Positions 1 through 13,045 of a DNA stretch of 64,000 nt are shown here, one piece after another. Within the stretch, counting starts at the first letter, position 1. Each line of letters starts with the position of its first letter. Below the pieces are notes generated by a model, which was given only the letters and a program-made list of their open reading frames with translations, made no database searches and was not told the DNA's origin. Source of the stretch: Epiperipatus broadwayi (Eukaryota; Onychophora; Udeonychophora; Euonychophora; Peripatidae). The position numbers were made by a program, and so were the translations under genes. The stretch spans positions 1,676,001 to 1,740,000 of the forward strand of contig JAQFVV010012545.1 in the NCBI GenBank assembly GCA_028023455.1, in the 5' to 3' direction.

Positions 1-1060
1 ACTTCATAGTAATAATTTCTATAAAGGATTGACTACTGATAGAAATATTATGCAATATCTAGAACTTAAATGTCATTCATTAAATTTATTTTTATATGAA
101 AAAAAACCAAACATACATAATAATTGCAAAACATGAATTTCTATCGTTTTAAGCAAAAAAAAAAAGTACTTTCATTATAGTAAATTTATTTATTTATTTA
201 GCATTTGGATTTTTTTTTTGACAACTAATTATTAACAAATATTATTGAAGAATCTAAATATTCCAATGAGGAAAAAGATTCATTAGTTGCTTTGTTAAAT
301 CCTTTGATTCTGTTATTGTAGTATGTATTTTGTGATAATGGTAATTTAGTTATTATATGTTGGATTATTTCCATCTATACATTTTTAGAATAATTTAAAC
401 TTTATTTAGAATACTATATAACACATCATTTTGAGAAGTATAATTCTCCTCTCTTCTTGAAGTATTGCTAACCTGATCAATGCAGGAATTGATCCTGAGA
501 ATCTTTAATTTCATGAATATTGAATTTAAGATGATGCTTTAACCAACTAGGCTATTATGTATAAGGGTTCCCCTGATTTCTCCAAAATTAGTGTTTTTTC
601 AAACATGAATTATGAGCTTATTTGCTATTGTCATGCGAGCAGCTTCCTTAAATTTTTTTCTTTGTATCGTTTCCTTTCTGTTCAATATTTTTGCCTTTTC
701 CCAATCAATCATATGTACATTGATACATAAATGGTTTGTTATTTTAAATATATTTGTTTTTTTGCTTTCTAATCAATAATTTCTATATTGCCACTTCTAT
801 GCATCACACATCTTCTTCATCCAGTCTTTGACTAAAAATCGTTCTGTAATATTTATTGAAATAGTTTGACTATATTTATTTAAATATTATTAAAATGGTA
901 CAATATTTTTTTGTGATTATACTATAAAAAATTCACAAATATTTTTATAATAAAAATATAGATAATACTATAGAGTTTATGGTTATTATTTTAAGTATAG
1001 TAATCATATACTTTTTAGTTTTATGATTCCTATAACTGATTTCTCTTCGTTTTGAACTTC
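1..1060. other. AT-rich noncoding flank
   Basis: No exon is recognisable here on either strand. The stretch is AT-rich with homopolymer runs, and its only identifiable content is a tRNA-like SINE relic near 425-550. It lies downstream of the retrotransposon on the minus strand and, if the BLTP1 gene continues to lower coordinates, inside one of its introns. Confidence 0.5.
425..550 (-). repeat. tRNA-derived SINE relic
   Basis: Read on the minus strand, the segment has an A-box-like TAGCCTAGTTGG followed by a B-box-like GGATCAATTCC. A diverged second copy lies at 46255-46400 (minus). It shares the box A region, a middle block containing AAATTCAATATT, and the tail. The spacing between boxes is somewhat longer than in a tRNA, and no complete cloverleaf is present, so this is a SINE head rather than a tRNA gene. 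Confidence 0.45.
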
Positions 1061-1350
1061 TTTCTCATGTGATGTGATGCGCTGTGACTTCTCCTTATAC
1101 AGAGTCAGGAATCTCTCAGCCACTATGCCCAGAGAAACCTGCTAGCAACTTTACCTTCCCTTTCCATTTTCTGTCTAAGTTTCCCATATTCTTCTCTATC
1201 CTGCTCCATCCTATTTCCACAACATAATCTTTGTCAACTCCATAGCCTTTATATCTAAATCTCCCTTACATTTTCCCAAACCCAGCATAAAAACCAATAA
1301 CCAACTTTCGGTATAATCATTTTGTTTATATTTATTCTTCTACAACTTCA

Positions 1351-1802
1351 TTATGTGTACTCTTTCTGCTGTCAGGTATTTACATTCAATTAGCAGATGC
1401 CTAATATTTTCTATGCCTTCCTTACACAACTTGCAGACTACATCACCCACATTTTTCCATTTATGTGTATATTCCACTGTTGTTAAAGATCCAGTTTGAG
1501 TCTTAAACACTAAAATACTTTCCTTGCTATTATCATAAATTAACTCGCACCCAATATTCCATTTACTTCTATATATATTTAAACTTTTTACTCTCCATAC
1601 TAGTTCTCCATCTCTCCAACTCTCTATTCTTTATTAATGCATCTATTCTTCTATCCCATTCCTTACCACTATAACACTCAACAATTCTCCTAACACAATC
1701 ATCCCACTTTTTGTATAAGTATACTGACATAAATTCTTTATCCAAATCTTCTGCATACCATACTACCTTTCTCACCCATCTTGTTGCCTGCCCTTTACTC
1801 AT
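1351..1802 (-). pseudogene. LINE C-terminal domain with zinc knuckle
   Basis: The frame opens with KWDDCVRRIVECYSGKEWD and, after a break near 1569, continues to a stop near 1351. The last part has VCKLCKEGIENIRHLLIEC, spacing C-x2-C-x8-H-x4-C, which matches the terminal zinc knuckle of these LINEs. It probably binds the element RNA. The 3' untranslated part would extend toward about 1060. Confidence 0.75.
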
Positions 1803-1979
1803 AACTCAATTAAATACTATTTTGGCTATTCTCTTATTATCCATAAACTGCAATCTACTGAACATTTTCATTTTGCTTTTTGCATCTCTCATATAAAAAC
1901 TTGACCATCCCATTTCTCTTTGAATTGCCTCCTTTGCTGTCCACACATCTGCATCTAATGCATGTCTTCCTACTTCTTT

Positions 1980-2371
1980 TTATACTTTTTCTAAGTAATC
2001 TAATACCTCTTTACTAACACATAATGCATTATTACCATATGTTAACCCTGTTACTGCTACTCCTTTCCATACAATTCTAACTACATCATATTTATTATAT
2101 GAAAACACTGTTAATTTCTTTATCAATCCCTTTCTTTGCTTTGCTTCATTTATTAATTTTTCTTCCATTCATTCACACAATTTCTCTGATTACTTAAGAC
2201 AATTCCTAAATAGTTATACCTATTCACCATGCTTAACTTTATATCCCCCAATAAAAATTCTTTGTCTTCTCTTTCCCCAGTATTAATCATCATTACTTTG
2301 GGTTTTTCTTCACTAAATTTAATCCCCATCTCTTTACCCACATTTGTGCTTGTCCTCAGCATAACTACCAT
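1980..2371 (-). pseudogene. Reverse transcriptase thumb and connection
   Basis: Two overlapping frames carry the region after the YxDD box. The first contains GKEMGIKFSEEKPKVMMIN and NRYNYLGIVLS, the standard block with Y-L-G. The second contains KYDVVRIVWKGVAVTGLTYG, the thumb segment seen in CR1/Jockey-like elements. The frame switch around 2155-2168 is a decay mutation. Confidence 0.8.
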
Positions 2372-2394
2372 AGCTTCCCTTCTTTCTGCACATA

Positions 2395-2729
2395 GAAGAC
2401 ATCATCCACAAATAAAAGAACTGATAATATATATACTCCCTTGCCACCTATTAATGGTATCTCTATCCCTCTTACAACAAAAACAAAATAGGTGACATAG
2501 AGCATCCTTGTCTTAGTCCCACCCCATTTTTAACTTTAACTAATTCTATATTCCCTAATTGATACGTATAGTAATTATTTTCATATAATCTCTTAATAAT
2601 ATCCACTAAAGCTCCATCCATTCCCAAATTTACTAAACTTACCCATAATCTATTTCTATTTATTCTATCATATGCCTTTTCTATATCTATAAAAACCATA
2701 TATAACTGTCTACTTGTATTTCTACTCAT
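2395..2729 (-). pseudogene. Reverse transcriptase palm
   Basis: Motif A is visible as MVFIDIEKAYDRINR, with the catalytic aspartate in F-I-D and the invariant K-A-Y-D. Motif B is GLRQGCSMSPILF. After a frameshift, motif C reads LLFVDDV near 2396-2419, with both catalytic aspartates present. The coding frame is broken between motifs B and C, so no active enzyme can be made. Confidence 0.9.
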
Positions 2730-2929
2730 ATCTATAAACTGTATAACTACGAATAAACTATCTCCTATATGCCTATCCGATGGAAAACCTCTTGCATTTC
2801 TCCCACTATATTATTTTCTTCCATCCATTTTGCGACCCTTCCAGCCACCATATATAAGAAAACTATATAATACTGGGTATTGCTACCAGTCTATAATTAT
2901 TTAACTTTCTATGATCTTTACCTTTTCCT

Positions 2930-3481
2930 TTAAATAAGTAGCCTTACTCTTGTATTACTCCAACTATCCAGAAAATCTCTCTTCTGTGCCATCTTATTAA
3001 AACATGATAATAGTTTTAATTTTGCCCTATGTCCTAAATTCATTACCATCTCTGCTGCCCATCCATCCAAACCTCTTGCCTTTCCACTTTTCAATTTCTT
3101 CCCTGCCTCATTCAGTTCATTTTCTGTAAACCTAATATTTCCATTACTATATGCTTTCATGTTTTTTATCACTCTGTCCTTCACATCTAACATCTTTTCT
3201 ATATCCATTACATACTTATTTAAGATTGTCTCTAATTCTTCTCTAGATCTACCCTCTATTCCCTCATCATCTAGTAATACTATTTCTCTCTCCTCTACAT
3301 TCCTTTTTTTAATGTATTTCCAACATTTTTTACTCCCATCTCTTCCACTTTTATTAATATCCTCCAACAATTTACTATTCAATTTCATTCTCTCTATGTA
3401 ATTATCTATTTTAGCCAACTTCTTTTTTAAAATATTCTTCCCATTTAGCATTTTTTTCACTTTCTTTGTTCTTAATTGCAC
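2930..3481 (-). pseudogene. Reverse transcriptase N-terminal linker and fingers
   Basis: This is the longest intact piece of the element (183 codons). A lysine-rich linker with WKYIKKRN leads into LKSGKARGLDGWAAEMV, the usual LINE block (K-x-G-K-A-x-G-x-D-G), and ends with WSNTRVRLL, the strand before the K-G-x-x-x-P-x-N-Y-R-P block. The frame then shifts and the palm follows after a gap at 2472-2729. Confidence 0.85.
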
Positions 3482-3543
3482 AATTATATTCTCTGCATGC
3501 TTCTTTCCTCTCTTTTACACTTTTACTAACTCTCACTTTCCTC

Positions 3544-4440
3544 TTACTTACCACTTTTTTCTACTTCACCACACCAGTCCTTATATTCATCCCAAATCAA
3601 CTCTTCCATGGTTTCTTCAACTTTTATTTGATATTCTTCTAACTTACTCTTATCATTCATTCTCCATTTACATCTTTCACCATCCATTCTACTTTTAGTA
3701 CTATTTTCCAGCACATTACTAATCATTTCTATTATAAAGAAATTATGATCACTATTACATATTCTCTCTTCATTACCAAACACTTTAATTTTCCGTACTT
3801 TATTTATTACCTCTCTCTCTATTTATACATAATCTATTGTGTGAAATATATTATTTCTAGACTATATGTATTGTCTATCATAAATATTTGACAAATTTCC
3901 AATGCTCAAATTCACTCTGACAAAAATTCTTCAAAAGCTATCCTTTCTTATTATCTACATCATCAATTTCTTCAATATGCCCATTTATATAGCCTATAAC
4001 CATTATTCTCTTCACATTTTCTTTAAAACTTTATATATCCTTAACTAGGCATTTACATTATAGCCATCATCCATTCTTGTCTTCCTAACCTTATCTCAAA
4101 TGTTCTTGACATTTAACAGTATTTAAATATTTTTTTTATATAATTTCCATACCGCCACTCCTTTTTTCTTTATACCCTCCCATACCAAGTCTTCCAGAAT
4201 AAGTTGTTCTTCTCTTAGGTGTGTTCCCACTGCTGCTAGTACCCCAAGCTCTTCATTTTAACTGCTTTGTTTAATTCCAACCACTTTTCTTGTCTCCTAC
4301 CACCTTGCATATTCAAATAACCAATTTTAATAATTTCTTCTTTTCTAACTACTCTTTCTTCTCCATTACATTTATAAATAACGTGCTTACCATTAATTTT
4401 ACAGACCCATTACTTCTTCACACCTACATATATATTTAAA
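3544..4440 (-). pseudogene. EEP endonuclease remnant of the LINE
   Basis: The N-terminal end reads GYLNMQG, typical of the first strand of LINE endonucleases. Near 3730-3760 the frame contains NSDHNFF, matching the catalytic S-D-H block close to the C-terminus of the exonuclease-endonuclease-phosphatase fold. The middle is broken by several stops and shifts. In living elements this domain nicks target DNA to prime reverse transcription. Confidence 0.65.
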
Positions 4441-4519
4441 TTAGCTAACATTTGATTATTTCTTACATCCCATCCATTCTTCTTTTTGATAACACTGCCA
4501 CTTAAAAGCCCACCCCCCT

Positions 4520-5010
4520 TTAGAAGTTTCCTGAACTATATTCTTTATAAATCAAACGCCCTAAAACTTCACTTCCTTGTTTTTCTAAGTGCAATCCATC
4601 TTTACTATATAACTCCCTCTTTCTAATAAAAATATCCCACACATCCATAAATATAACATCATTTCTCTCACACATTTTTTTCAATCTCTCATTTATAGAA
4701 AATGCCCTATCTAACAAACACCTCTTATCAAATCTTGGTTATAATCCAACTATTTCTACTCTTCCCTTAATGTTACTCAAATTCCTAATTAATTCTATGT
4801 ACTCATCATTATTCTCTCTGATGGTTCTGATAAATTATTAATCCCTACCATAACATACACATTTCTACTTTCTTGCTTCTTTACTTCTAGCTCTAGCTCC
4901 AGGGAAACATACTCTTACATACCTGTTTCTATTTTCCCTTGCAATTATATCTCCACATTCTCTAAATAGTGAATCTCCTATCAATACTGTTTCATAATCA
5001 TTAAAATGAG
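4520..5010 (-). pseudogene. SGNH/GDSL-hydrolase-like module of the LINE
   Basis: The upstream part reads VLIGDSLFRECGD, which carries the GDS nucleophile block, followed by a VGINN stretch resembling block III (G-x-N). The downstream fragment at 4520-4717 ends with KDGLHLEKQGSEVLGRL, which fits the D-x-x-H block V. A stop and frameshifts separate the blocks. Esterase-like modules are known in ORF1 or N-terminal regions of some CR1-group LINEs; their role is not settled. Here the module sits directly ahead of the endonuclease in the same orientation. Confidence 0.7.
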
Positions 5011-8000
5011 TTCACATAGCGACTTCTATCAGCTCATTATTTAATTAAAATATAAAACATATAATGCTGAATTTTGAATTGTGAACTATGACAATACAAA
5101 TCTCTTTGGACCAGTTTGAATGTATCATACCAATATCATTAATCAAAAATCAGAATAGTCTTGAATTAAGCAGATTCATTTGTTTTATTTCAAAATGTAA
5201 AAAATAGCACACACAACAATATTAAATGTAATATTCTTTGTAATTAAGAAACAAGCATATAGTTACATTCTGGGTAGATAAAAAAATTTATAATGAATTT
5301 TGTTTTTATATCATTAATATATGTGCATAAAAAGATGCTATCTACTTCATTAAATTCACAATTGTTAATCTATTGCCTTTTACACAATTATTAAGTACAT
5401 AAACAAATATATTACAATAGCTTAAAAACTCAGTTAATTTCATTTTATAAAAAATTAAATATACTGAAGCTGGAAATATAGTACATATTTCTGCTTCACC
5501 TAGTGCCAATGTCATCAGCACTAGTCTGGGTTTGAACCCAATCTTTATTAACTGACACCCATCTCATAATAGGTGGTAGTATATTTTAAGCAATATTATA
5601 ATCTTTTATATTTCATTAATCTTATTTTATAATTAAAACCAACCTTTTTATATTAGTTTATTTATTTTATATTTGTAAAAATGTATATTGTGTTTATTTT
5701 ATTAAATTGAATTGAATCCTAGATATCTATAAAATGTTACAAATATTTCAAATTCTTTATTAAAGTTTATTTTTCTTCAATTAATCAGTTGGTAACATTT
5801 TATATTTATCTTTTAATCAATGTACATTAGAGAGTCAATTATTTCAACAATGTAATATTTGTAAGAAATGTTTTGTAAATTTCTGCTTAAGTTTATGTCA
5901 AATATAAGTTTGAAAGTCATTGTACCAAATTCCTAAAATTTTTCTGAATAAAATCTACATTTTTGTTAATCTAAACCTTAATTAAATAGATTTTGTTAGT
6001 ACAATGACTGATAAACTTAATATGCTTGTTGTTGTTGTTTTTTTAAAATTAGCAAATCAACCCTTGGGGCATGTTAATGCAGAATTATAGATTTCCCTCC
6101 AAAGAAGGCACCAACCTCAGAGGACCACTTAGAGCAATTTTAATTGGCAGTTGTCACTGTAGATTGAATCCTGTAGATAAGACCAGAACACATAAATAGT
6201 GGAAAATTTAATAAGGATGATTATTATTGAGTATTATGAGTGAAGAGTTCTTTAAAGAGAAGTAATTAATATATATAGTACATTGTGCCAAAGAATGACT
6301 GGCTAAAAAGATCGCCTGTTGCTTTCCGGAGCTCTGTCCCACCAACTAATCAATGCCATCCAGTGCTTTCAACATCTAGCCCGAGACTGTACTGTGTCAA
6401 GAAAGCCTGCAAATGATCTGACTGTATAAATGCCTATTTCAAGCCATGGAATGCCTACTGATTGATTCTGAGGTAACGTCCAATTCGCTGCAAGCCATTG
6501 ATTCTATTTTACTTGTTTTCCAAATTAATATTAATTTATATTTTATATACCTGTGTAATGTTTATACAACATAATTTTAAATGCGTCTTTTAATTTTTCT
6601 TAAATTTAAAATATCAATTCTTATAAAATCTCACATTATTTTGATGCGGCAAAATTAAATTAATTTTTGGTTTATTTAGAATATTTGACTTACTGAAATT
6701 TCCAAGTACAAAATTCAACGAGCTATTAACTTTGAATTCTCTCCCTCTTATTTTTCCAATCAAAATCATTACAGGAGACTTACTTCCCGTAAATTAATTA
6801 ATAGAAAGCTCGTTTAGTTTTGTACATTATATATAAATTTATTTTGAATGATTGAAATTATTTTAAAAGTATCTTACTATTACCTCCAATTTAAAATAGA
6901 CCTGTAATTATTTCTGAAAGAATAAAGAATTTTAGTGAATCCATTAAGTAAAATCTATTATAGTGTTTTATCAGTATATATTTCATACATATATATTTTA
7001 TTGGTCAGAAAAATATTAAAATTATGATTTACAATTTATTATGATATATATTTAAACTTCACCATAAGTGAGTTTGATATTTAATACCCAGTTTGTCTAT
7101 GTTAATTAAAAGACTGATCTTATTTTGTAATCTTCAATGATGAACTATTTAATAACTTACTAATACATGAAATATTTGAAAGTGTGGAAAGCAATTAAAA
7201 TTTTAGTTTTAATTCTTGCCTTTCTTTTGTATTGAAATTATAATCCATTCAGTAAAGGTCTAAGGTTTCTGGGACTTTCCATTATGTCAGGGAGCCGATT
7301 ATTTTAATTAGAAATTAAGTTATTAATTTTGTTAGTGATACACTATCTATCTATACGTCTAAGGCATTATGTATTTATAGCTACAACCATTCATTTATTA
7401 TTATTATTTTGCTTTGCTAATTACCTCTTAGAACCTTCGGAAATTTAACTATGACCAGTCCAACCTTTTACTCTCCCTCAAAGTAGATGTAGTTCATACC
7501 AAGGGATCTATTTTCAGGCTTTGCCATTAAGATGTGTTTGGGAATTCCAGCACATCACATTTATTATTATTATTCAGAGACATGTTTTGGCTGGAGGGCC
7601 AGCATTTCTCATCATCCACCTATATATATATATATCAGGGATTTCTTTTAGTAAAGCCACCCAGAGGTTCATAACAGATCTCATTTATTTTGTTTTAATA
7701 TATAATAGCATACTGCCTTCATCATCATTTTATATCTTTATTTAACAAACCTGAAATGCTCTCTGCCGTGATGGCATGTCCTTCACAAACCAATTTCGTT
7801 AATTAAATCTGACTGTATATTTGTCAATTATTTATTTAAGAACTATTTTGCTTCCCACACTCATTATATATAAATGATTTTAAATGTAATAGTGTTTTAA
7901 ATGCACATCTTTCATATCTTGTAATATATATAAAATAGATTTATAATCTTTTAAAGAGAGCTACTAATATTTTATTGCTGATTGGTTCTTGGCAGACCAA

Positions 8001-10762
8001 TTAATAAACTTTTACATTGTTGTCAAAGCCGCATCAAAACGAATTTAACCCTAGTTGTATAAACAAAACCCAACTTATTTTGTAACCAAATTTCTTAATA
8101 AATTCCTGTGATATTATTATTTTAAATAAGCTTAGTTTGTCATCACTCCCAATCTCTAAGGTTAATTACTCTATTTATTTATATTTCTTTGATTTAAATT
8201 CACTTCTTTATAATGTTGCCATAAAGAATTATCATTATTATGGTTCAAACCATAAGTAATCGACATCCAATCACCTCTGTACTGTTCTGCAATTCACTAA
8301 ATCAAATTTCTTATATAAACCCATTATTATTGAGTCTCTTTGTGAACCATGACCTCCAGCTGGGACGGAATAAAAACAAGCACTGCTCGTGTCATCACAA
8401 ACGTTATCCATTAGTCAGAGAGGCAATAGTTCAGGCAAATAGATTAGGATTCACCCTTGCCTTGACATCTGTATCTTGTGCATGGTTGGATTCAAGGTAC
8501 TTTTGCTTGGATTATTGGTCTTGTTGAATGAATACACGATTTTGATCGGCACAGAGGCTGCGTTTTTTTTTTCCGGGTTTGGACGCCCAATCGTGGAGCC
8601 TGTTATTATTCCCGCACCCTGAATAATTCATTAGCTATATATGTATAATTTACTATATACAATTTAATATATACATAATTTTCCAGAATATAAAATGATT
8701 TAGTCTTGTCATATTGATTTTATAAAATCAAATACTGTTTTGTTAGTAAAGTAAAGAGGAATACCATGTTTTCCATCCATAGTCTGTAATTTTTTTTTTT
8801 TTTTTGATAAACTGATTAATTAAAAGTGAAAACTCATGGTTAAATAGATTGTATAAAATGTGAAAGTAGTTTGAACTACTATATTAATGTATATGTAAGA
8901 GGTTTTTTTCCCCATCCAGAATTTTATGTAAAAATTTTTTTTAATTTTCTCCTGTGTCTGCTTTAAAGGTATTGTTAAATTTTGGGGAGAAAATATGTCT
9001 ATAGAATTTTTTTTGTTAATTGAGTATAATGTTCGTATGTATGTTAAAAGCAAAGTGTAAAGAATTTGGCACGTATATAGATTTTTTTTCAACTTTTCTC
9101 CAGTTTTTTTTTTCCCCTTTTCCAATAGTGTGTAGTATTATGTAATGTATATAGATGTATGTGGGTGTAAAATCTATGTACTTGTATACGTAGCGCTGCG
9201 TATATATGTACATAGGTGTGTATGTGTGATGTGTAGGTAACAGTGTAATATCTCGAAAAGGAATAGATGTGTTTGAAAATTTTTATATGTATTGTATTGC
9301 TATATATTTTCTTGGAAACCCATATGTCTGGAGAAATTGTATTGTATCTCAAGCATAAAAGCTCGAAAAACTTTTTCCCATAAGTATAGTACATATGTAT
9401 ATTTTTTTCTCTTCAATGTAATCAACTACATACTTCAGTCATATATAAAAAAATTTTGTTATTGAGACATCTATGAAAAATGTGCAAATAATTCATAAAT
9501 CATTTATCACTCTGTGTTAGCTGGCGCCCTTATAAATAAAAATTTTGATAACCAGTAGTGAGTCAAATGCAAAAATGTTTGAAGTGGAGGGTTTGAACTC
9601 AGTTAAAAAAAATTTTTTTTATTGAGAGCAAAATTTTTTTTTTGATTTAATGCTATATTGTAAAATTTTAAACATGTAATAACCAGTCTATGAGTTTTCT
9701 TTTCAGATGCAGGGGTGCGACCAAGAGAAACTAAAAGGTGAAATGACTATACTAGTATAAAATCTTAAATAAACATTTTTTTTCTTCCAGCAAGCAAAAG
9801 ATAAAATTTTCAGCTAAGCTATAGTTGGGCAGAGATATATAAAGTGGGGCAGCAGTGAATGGTTAGGTGGGAAATGATTTTGTTCTAAAAAGGGGAATAA
9901 CAGAGAACACTAACTCAGTTTAAAAAAAAAAAAAAATGATGAAATGTACATAAAAAATTAAGTGTATTTTTTTTTTCGTTGTTCTTTTGGTCGTCACTTG
10001 AAAACTCCTAGTCAAAGCTTTTTTTTTTTTTTTCAATATTTTTGTTTTTGTTTCATTGTATGTGCGGAGAAATGAAGCAGTCAATCTTAATTTAAGATTG
10101 AGCTTCATGTTTCCACCTACTAACCTATGTTTAAATCCCTATTTCCCATCCCGCTCCTTTTGTCGTGTATATATATTTTATGTATATATTTGAGATGCGC
10201 GCCTAAATTATAAAATTTAATGTTTCAATAACATGTTTTAAAATTATTATTAATTCTTTTTTTATCAATTATTAATTCTTTTTATTAAAATACTACTCAA
10301 AAATATATATAGGAGCAAAACTTACTAACAAAATATTTTTTTTTAATATTTTATTATACGTCATTTTTTAACTTTTTCTTTTTAAATTGCTTGTTTTTTA
10401 TTAAACTATTATAAAATCCAATATGGAAGATGCTACAGTAATTGTCTAAAAATAATTAAAGGGGTTGGAAGCACTATTGTTTTAATCTGGGGTAGGTATT
10501 TTTAATTACAGTTTTACTTAAAAGGGGATTAAGATTAAAAATACTTTTGTTATAAACATGTTGTCAAATCTATTTCTAATCTGGAAATAGATTTGAATTT
10601 ATTTTTGGACGTTATCTTACTGGTGCATCTTCAATAACAACCGATAAAGAAAAAGTATAAAATAGCTGAATTTTGAGATAGATTAGATTAGCTACTATTG
10701 AGAGAACTGATTGTAAATGTATTACATGTCGCTTGAAACTTAAATAATGTAGCAGTAAATCC

Positions 10763-10776
10763 ATCGCTTCTCGGCC
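10763..10776 (+). repeat. Short match to the 5' end of U2 snRNA
   Basis: The 14 bases ATCGCTTCTCGGCC are the conserved first 14 of U2 snRNA. After that the sequence departs from U2, with no branch-site-pairing block and no Sm site. It may be a 5'-end fragment from a retrotransposed chimera or chance, and it is not a functional snRNA gene. Confidence 0.3.
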
Positions 10777-11911
10777 CTATTGGGTCATCATCTTCTGCGG
10801 CCGTACCATCCTGCTGCCCAAGAGTGAAGTAAAAGCCCGACCTAAGAATTTTAGAATGCTAATAGAAGCTTGCTGCCATCGAAGAACTTTCATTTCAATT
10901 ACCGTGCACGTGCAATATTTTAAATTGAATTCTTAAAACTGCAAGGTATCTTTTCAAGCCGTCACCTCAAACTAAATCTAGCCTAAATAATCTATCAAGA
11001 TTTCTTTTAATATATTATTTAACTTTGTTTTTTATTAATATGTAAATATAATTTGCTCTTAAATGATTTTATAAATCTAATTTTCTCTCATATGCTCTAA
11101 CTTTGTTTAACTTTGGTGCGGTCATTTATTTATAGTTATTTATTACTTGATTTTATATGTATGCCTTTTTTTATTAATTTGCCAATCTCAAACAAACTGG
11201 CGAGCTTAATTTATAAAAATCTTTTCTGTCATTTTTAAGTAAACCTTCACGAAGCAAGTTATTAACGTCCCCTAAAAATATAATGCGTTATTAATTAACA
11301 TACTCGCCAGATTGTTTTTCGAGTCAACATTTTATTTATGATAAACATGTATTTGTTTAACTTTGGATTTTCTACCCAGGGTAAATCCAGAACTTAAGCT
11401 AATTAATGCTTTGAAATCTTTTAAAAACTTTTAAAATGTTTTTTTTTTTTTATTAAATTCTGAAAGAGTGACCCATTAATTATTTTCTATATAACTGCTC
11501 TTTTTTTATTTACTCTTAAAATATAAGCTTAAATATTCCAGTTACTATAAAAACCACGAAGGTGGGATTGAATTATTTTAAATATCAGAAAAGGAAAAGG
11601 GGTAATATTTTACTATTTTAGTTATTAAGTAAATTTTAATGTTTCTTTTACTAGATAAAATCTTAACGTATATTTATTTAGGAAAATCTTTCTCTCTATA
11701 TATTATCTGCATAGCATATTATTTGTCTAAATTATGGTATTCAAACTAGGGTCATTTATTTTTAAAAGCAGTAAATCTTATTCAATGTCATTAGTGACAT
11801 TCATTCGTACTGCGTTACTGACATTTAGCCGATCTTCGTGTTTTATATATATATGCTTCTTAATCTGGGGTTGCGACAAAATCGAACCCATAGATTTCTA
11901 GTTACTTATTC

Positions 11912-12029
11912 CGTATAAAATGCCTCTGGCAGTGATCCCGTAAGTTTGGCACACGCTATGCATATCACTTCGTATAAAAAGACCTCTGGCAGTGACCCCT
12001 AAGTCTGGCACACGCTATGCCCATCCGCT
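11912..12029 (+). repeat. Tandem duplication, 59-bp unit
   Basis: Two adjacent copies start with CGTATAAAA at 11912 and 11971. Both contain CCTCTGGCAGTGA followed by GGCACACGCTATGC, with a few substitutions and a one-base length change. The sequence is GC-richer than its surroundings, and the origin is unknown. Confidence 0.75.
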
Positions 12030-12869
12030 TTGTCTTTCGTCCAGAAGCACGACTTTTCCTGTTATTTCTTGGTTATAATGTCAGTACCGCAAACTTCGTA
12101 TATTTATTTCTTTTGCTTCATGACCCAGTTTTAATGCTCTAATATTAAAATTGCGCTCTGCTCAAAATATATATAAATGCCAACTATTACTAGTTTTATT
12201 AAATTTATTTCAGTCTTATACAATCCCACCATCGTAACTTATTTCTGTATTTAAGAGTATCTATATGCCTTGGGGAAAATAAAGCGTTCTTCTCGTAAAT
12301 GTTAATGAAAATAATTTTCAATAAATTGTCAAATGTATTTTATGTATTTTCACGACCGTAATGGCAGGAAAATAGTTTGTATTTATATCTGTAGTGAATC
12401 TCAGAACGCTCCCCTAAATCATATGTTAGTCACAACATTTCAGAACCATAACCCAAAGCGTTAATAGCAATTTTATGTAACTTCTTTCTAATAACCGATT
12501 GGCATCTTAATATTGGACCCACCAAAGATGTGTGCTTATTTATAATATATTTTTTTAGCTAATAAAGAGCATATGAGAAATAATAGCAAGAATGACACTA
12601 TGTAATCATCTATCGCTTGGTAGACCGCTTGCTCATTCACGCACACACTAATGTATATAATTAATTTATAAATGTAAATAATTTGTCATTATATTAAACT
12701 ACATTTTATTGTCTAACTTATTTGAGTAGTTCGAATTCCTTTTCCTCCACTTTTACATATTAAGCCATGCTTATGTATATTTTAATATAGTCATAGTTAA
12801 TAGATGTCTCATTCTTTTGTTCAGCTTTGCTAGCGGGCCGGATTAAGAATTAATTCTCATGTGCCATCA

Positions 12870-13045
12870 CTATTATTTTATTCATTAGGTGTTTGATCTG
12901 GGGCTTAGAGAGTGGGTTCGAATCCAGGCTGGTCCCTGACCTAAATCTCGGGCTTGACTGGATTTGAAGTACATTTTGTGAGTTCCAGCTCATGTTAGAT
13001 GGATAAACATGTTTTGACCGGTACAATACAAATAACATACTCAAT
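12870..13045 (+). repeat. SINE-like segment with a strong B box
   Basis: A near-consensus RNA polymerase III B box (GTGGGTTCGAATCCAGG) occurs at about 12910-12930. It is followed by an unrelated tail of about 100 bp that is GC-richer than the background. The A box is degenerate. The open frame on the opposite strand (12850-13044) is explained by this segment and is not a gene. Confidence 0.4.

Larger units (their letters stand above)
1060..5040 (-). mobile_element. Decayed non-LTR retrotransposon with SGNH, endonuclease and RT modules
   Basis: Reading minus strand from about 5000 to 1350, translated fragments appear in this order: an SGNH/GDSL-hydrolase-like module, an apurinic-like (EEP) endonuclease, reverse transcriptase fingers, palm and thumb, and a C-terminal C-x2-C-x8-H-x4-C zinc knuckle ending at a stop near 1351. 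Frameshifts and stops break every module, so the copy is dead. The order is that of a single-ORF LINE of the CR1/Jockey superfamily type with an extra esterase-like N-terminal module. Edges are approximate because I see no clear target duplication or tail. Codon content is slightly less AT-rich than the surrounding DNA. Confidence 0.85.

Noticed and set aside
8240-8527. 95-codon plus-strand open frame as a gene
   Set aside because: No recognisable domain, no conserved blocks, composition switches within the frame and no splice context; most likely accidental in a GC-richer patch.
8820-9394. Overlapping minus-strand frames of 65-101 codons
   Set aside because: They are lysine, tyrosine and isoleucine-rich translations of poly-T/TA/GT-rich DNA and show no domain.
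12850-13044. 64-codon minus-strand frame
   Set aside because: It is the complement of a SINE-like segment with a polymerase III B box.
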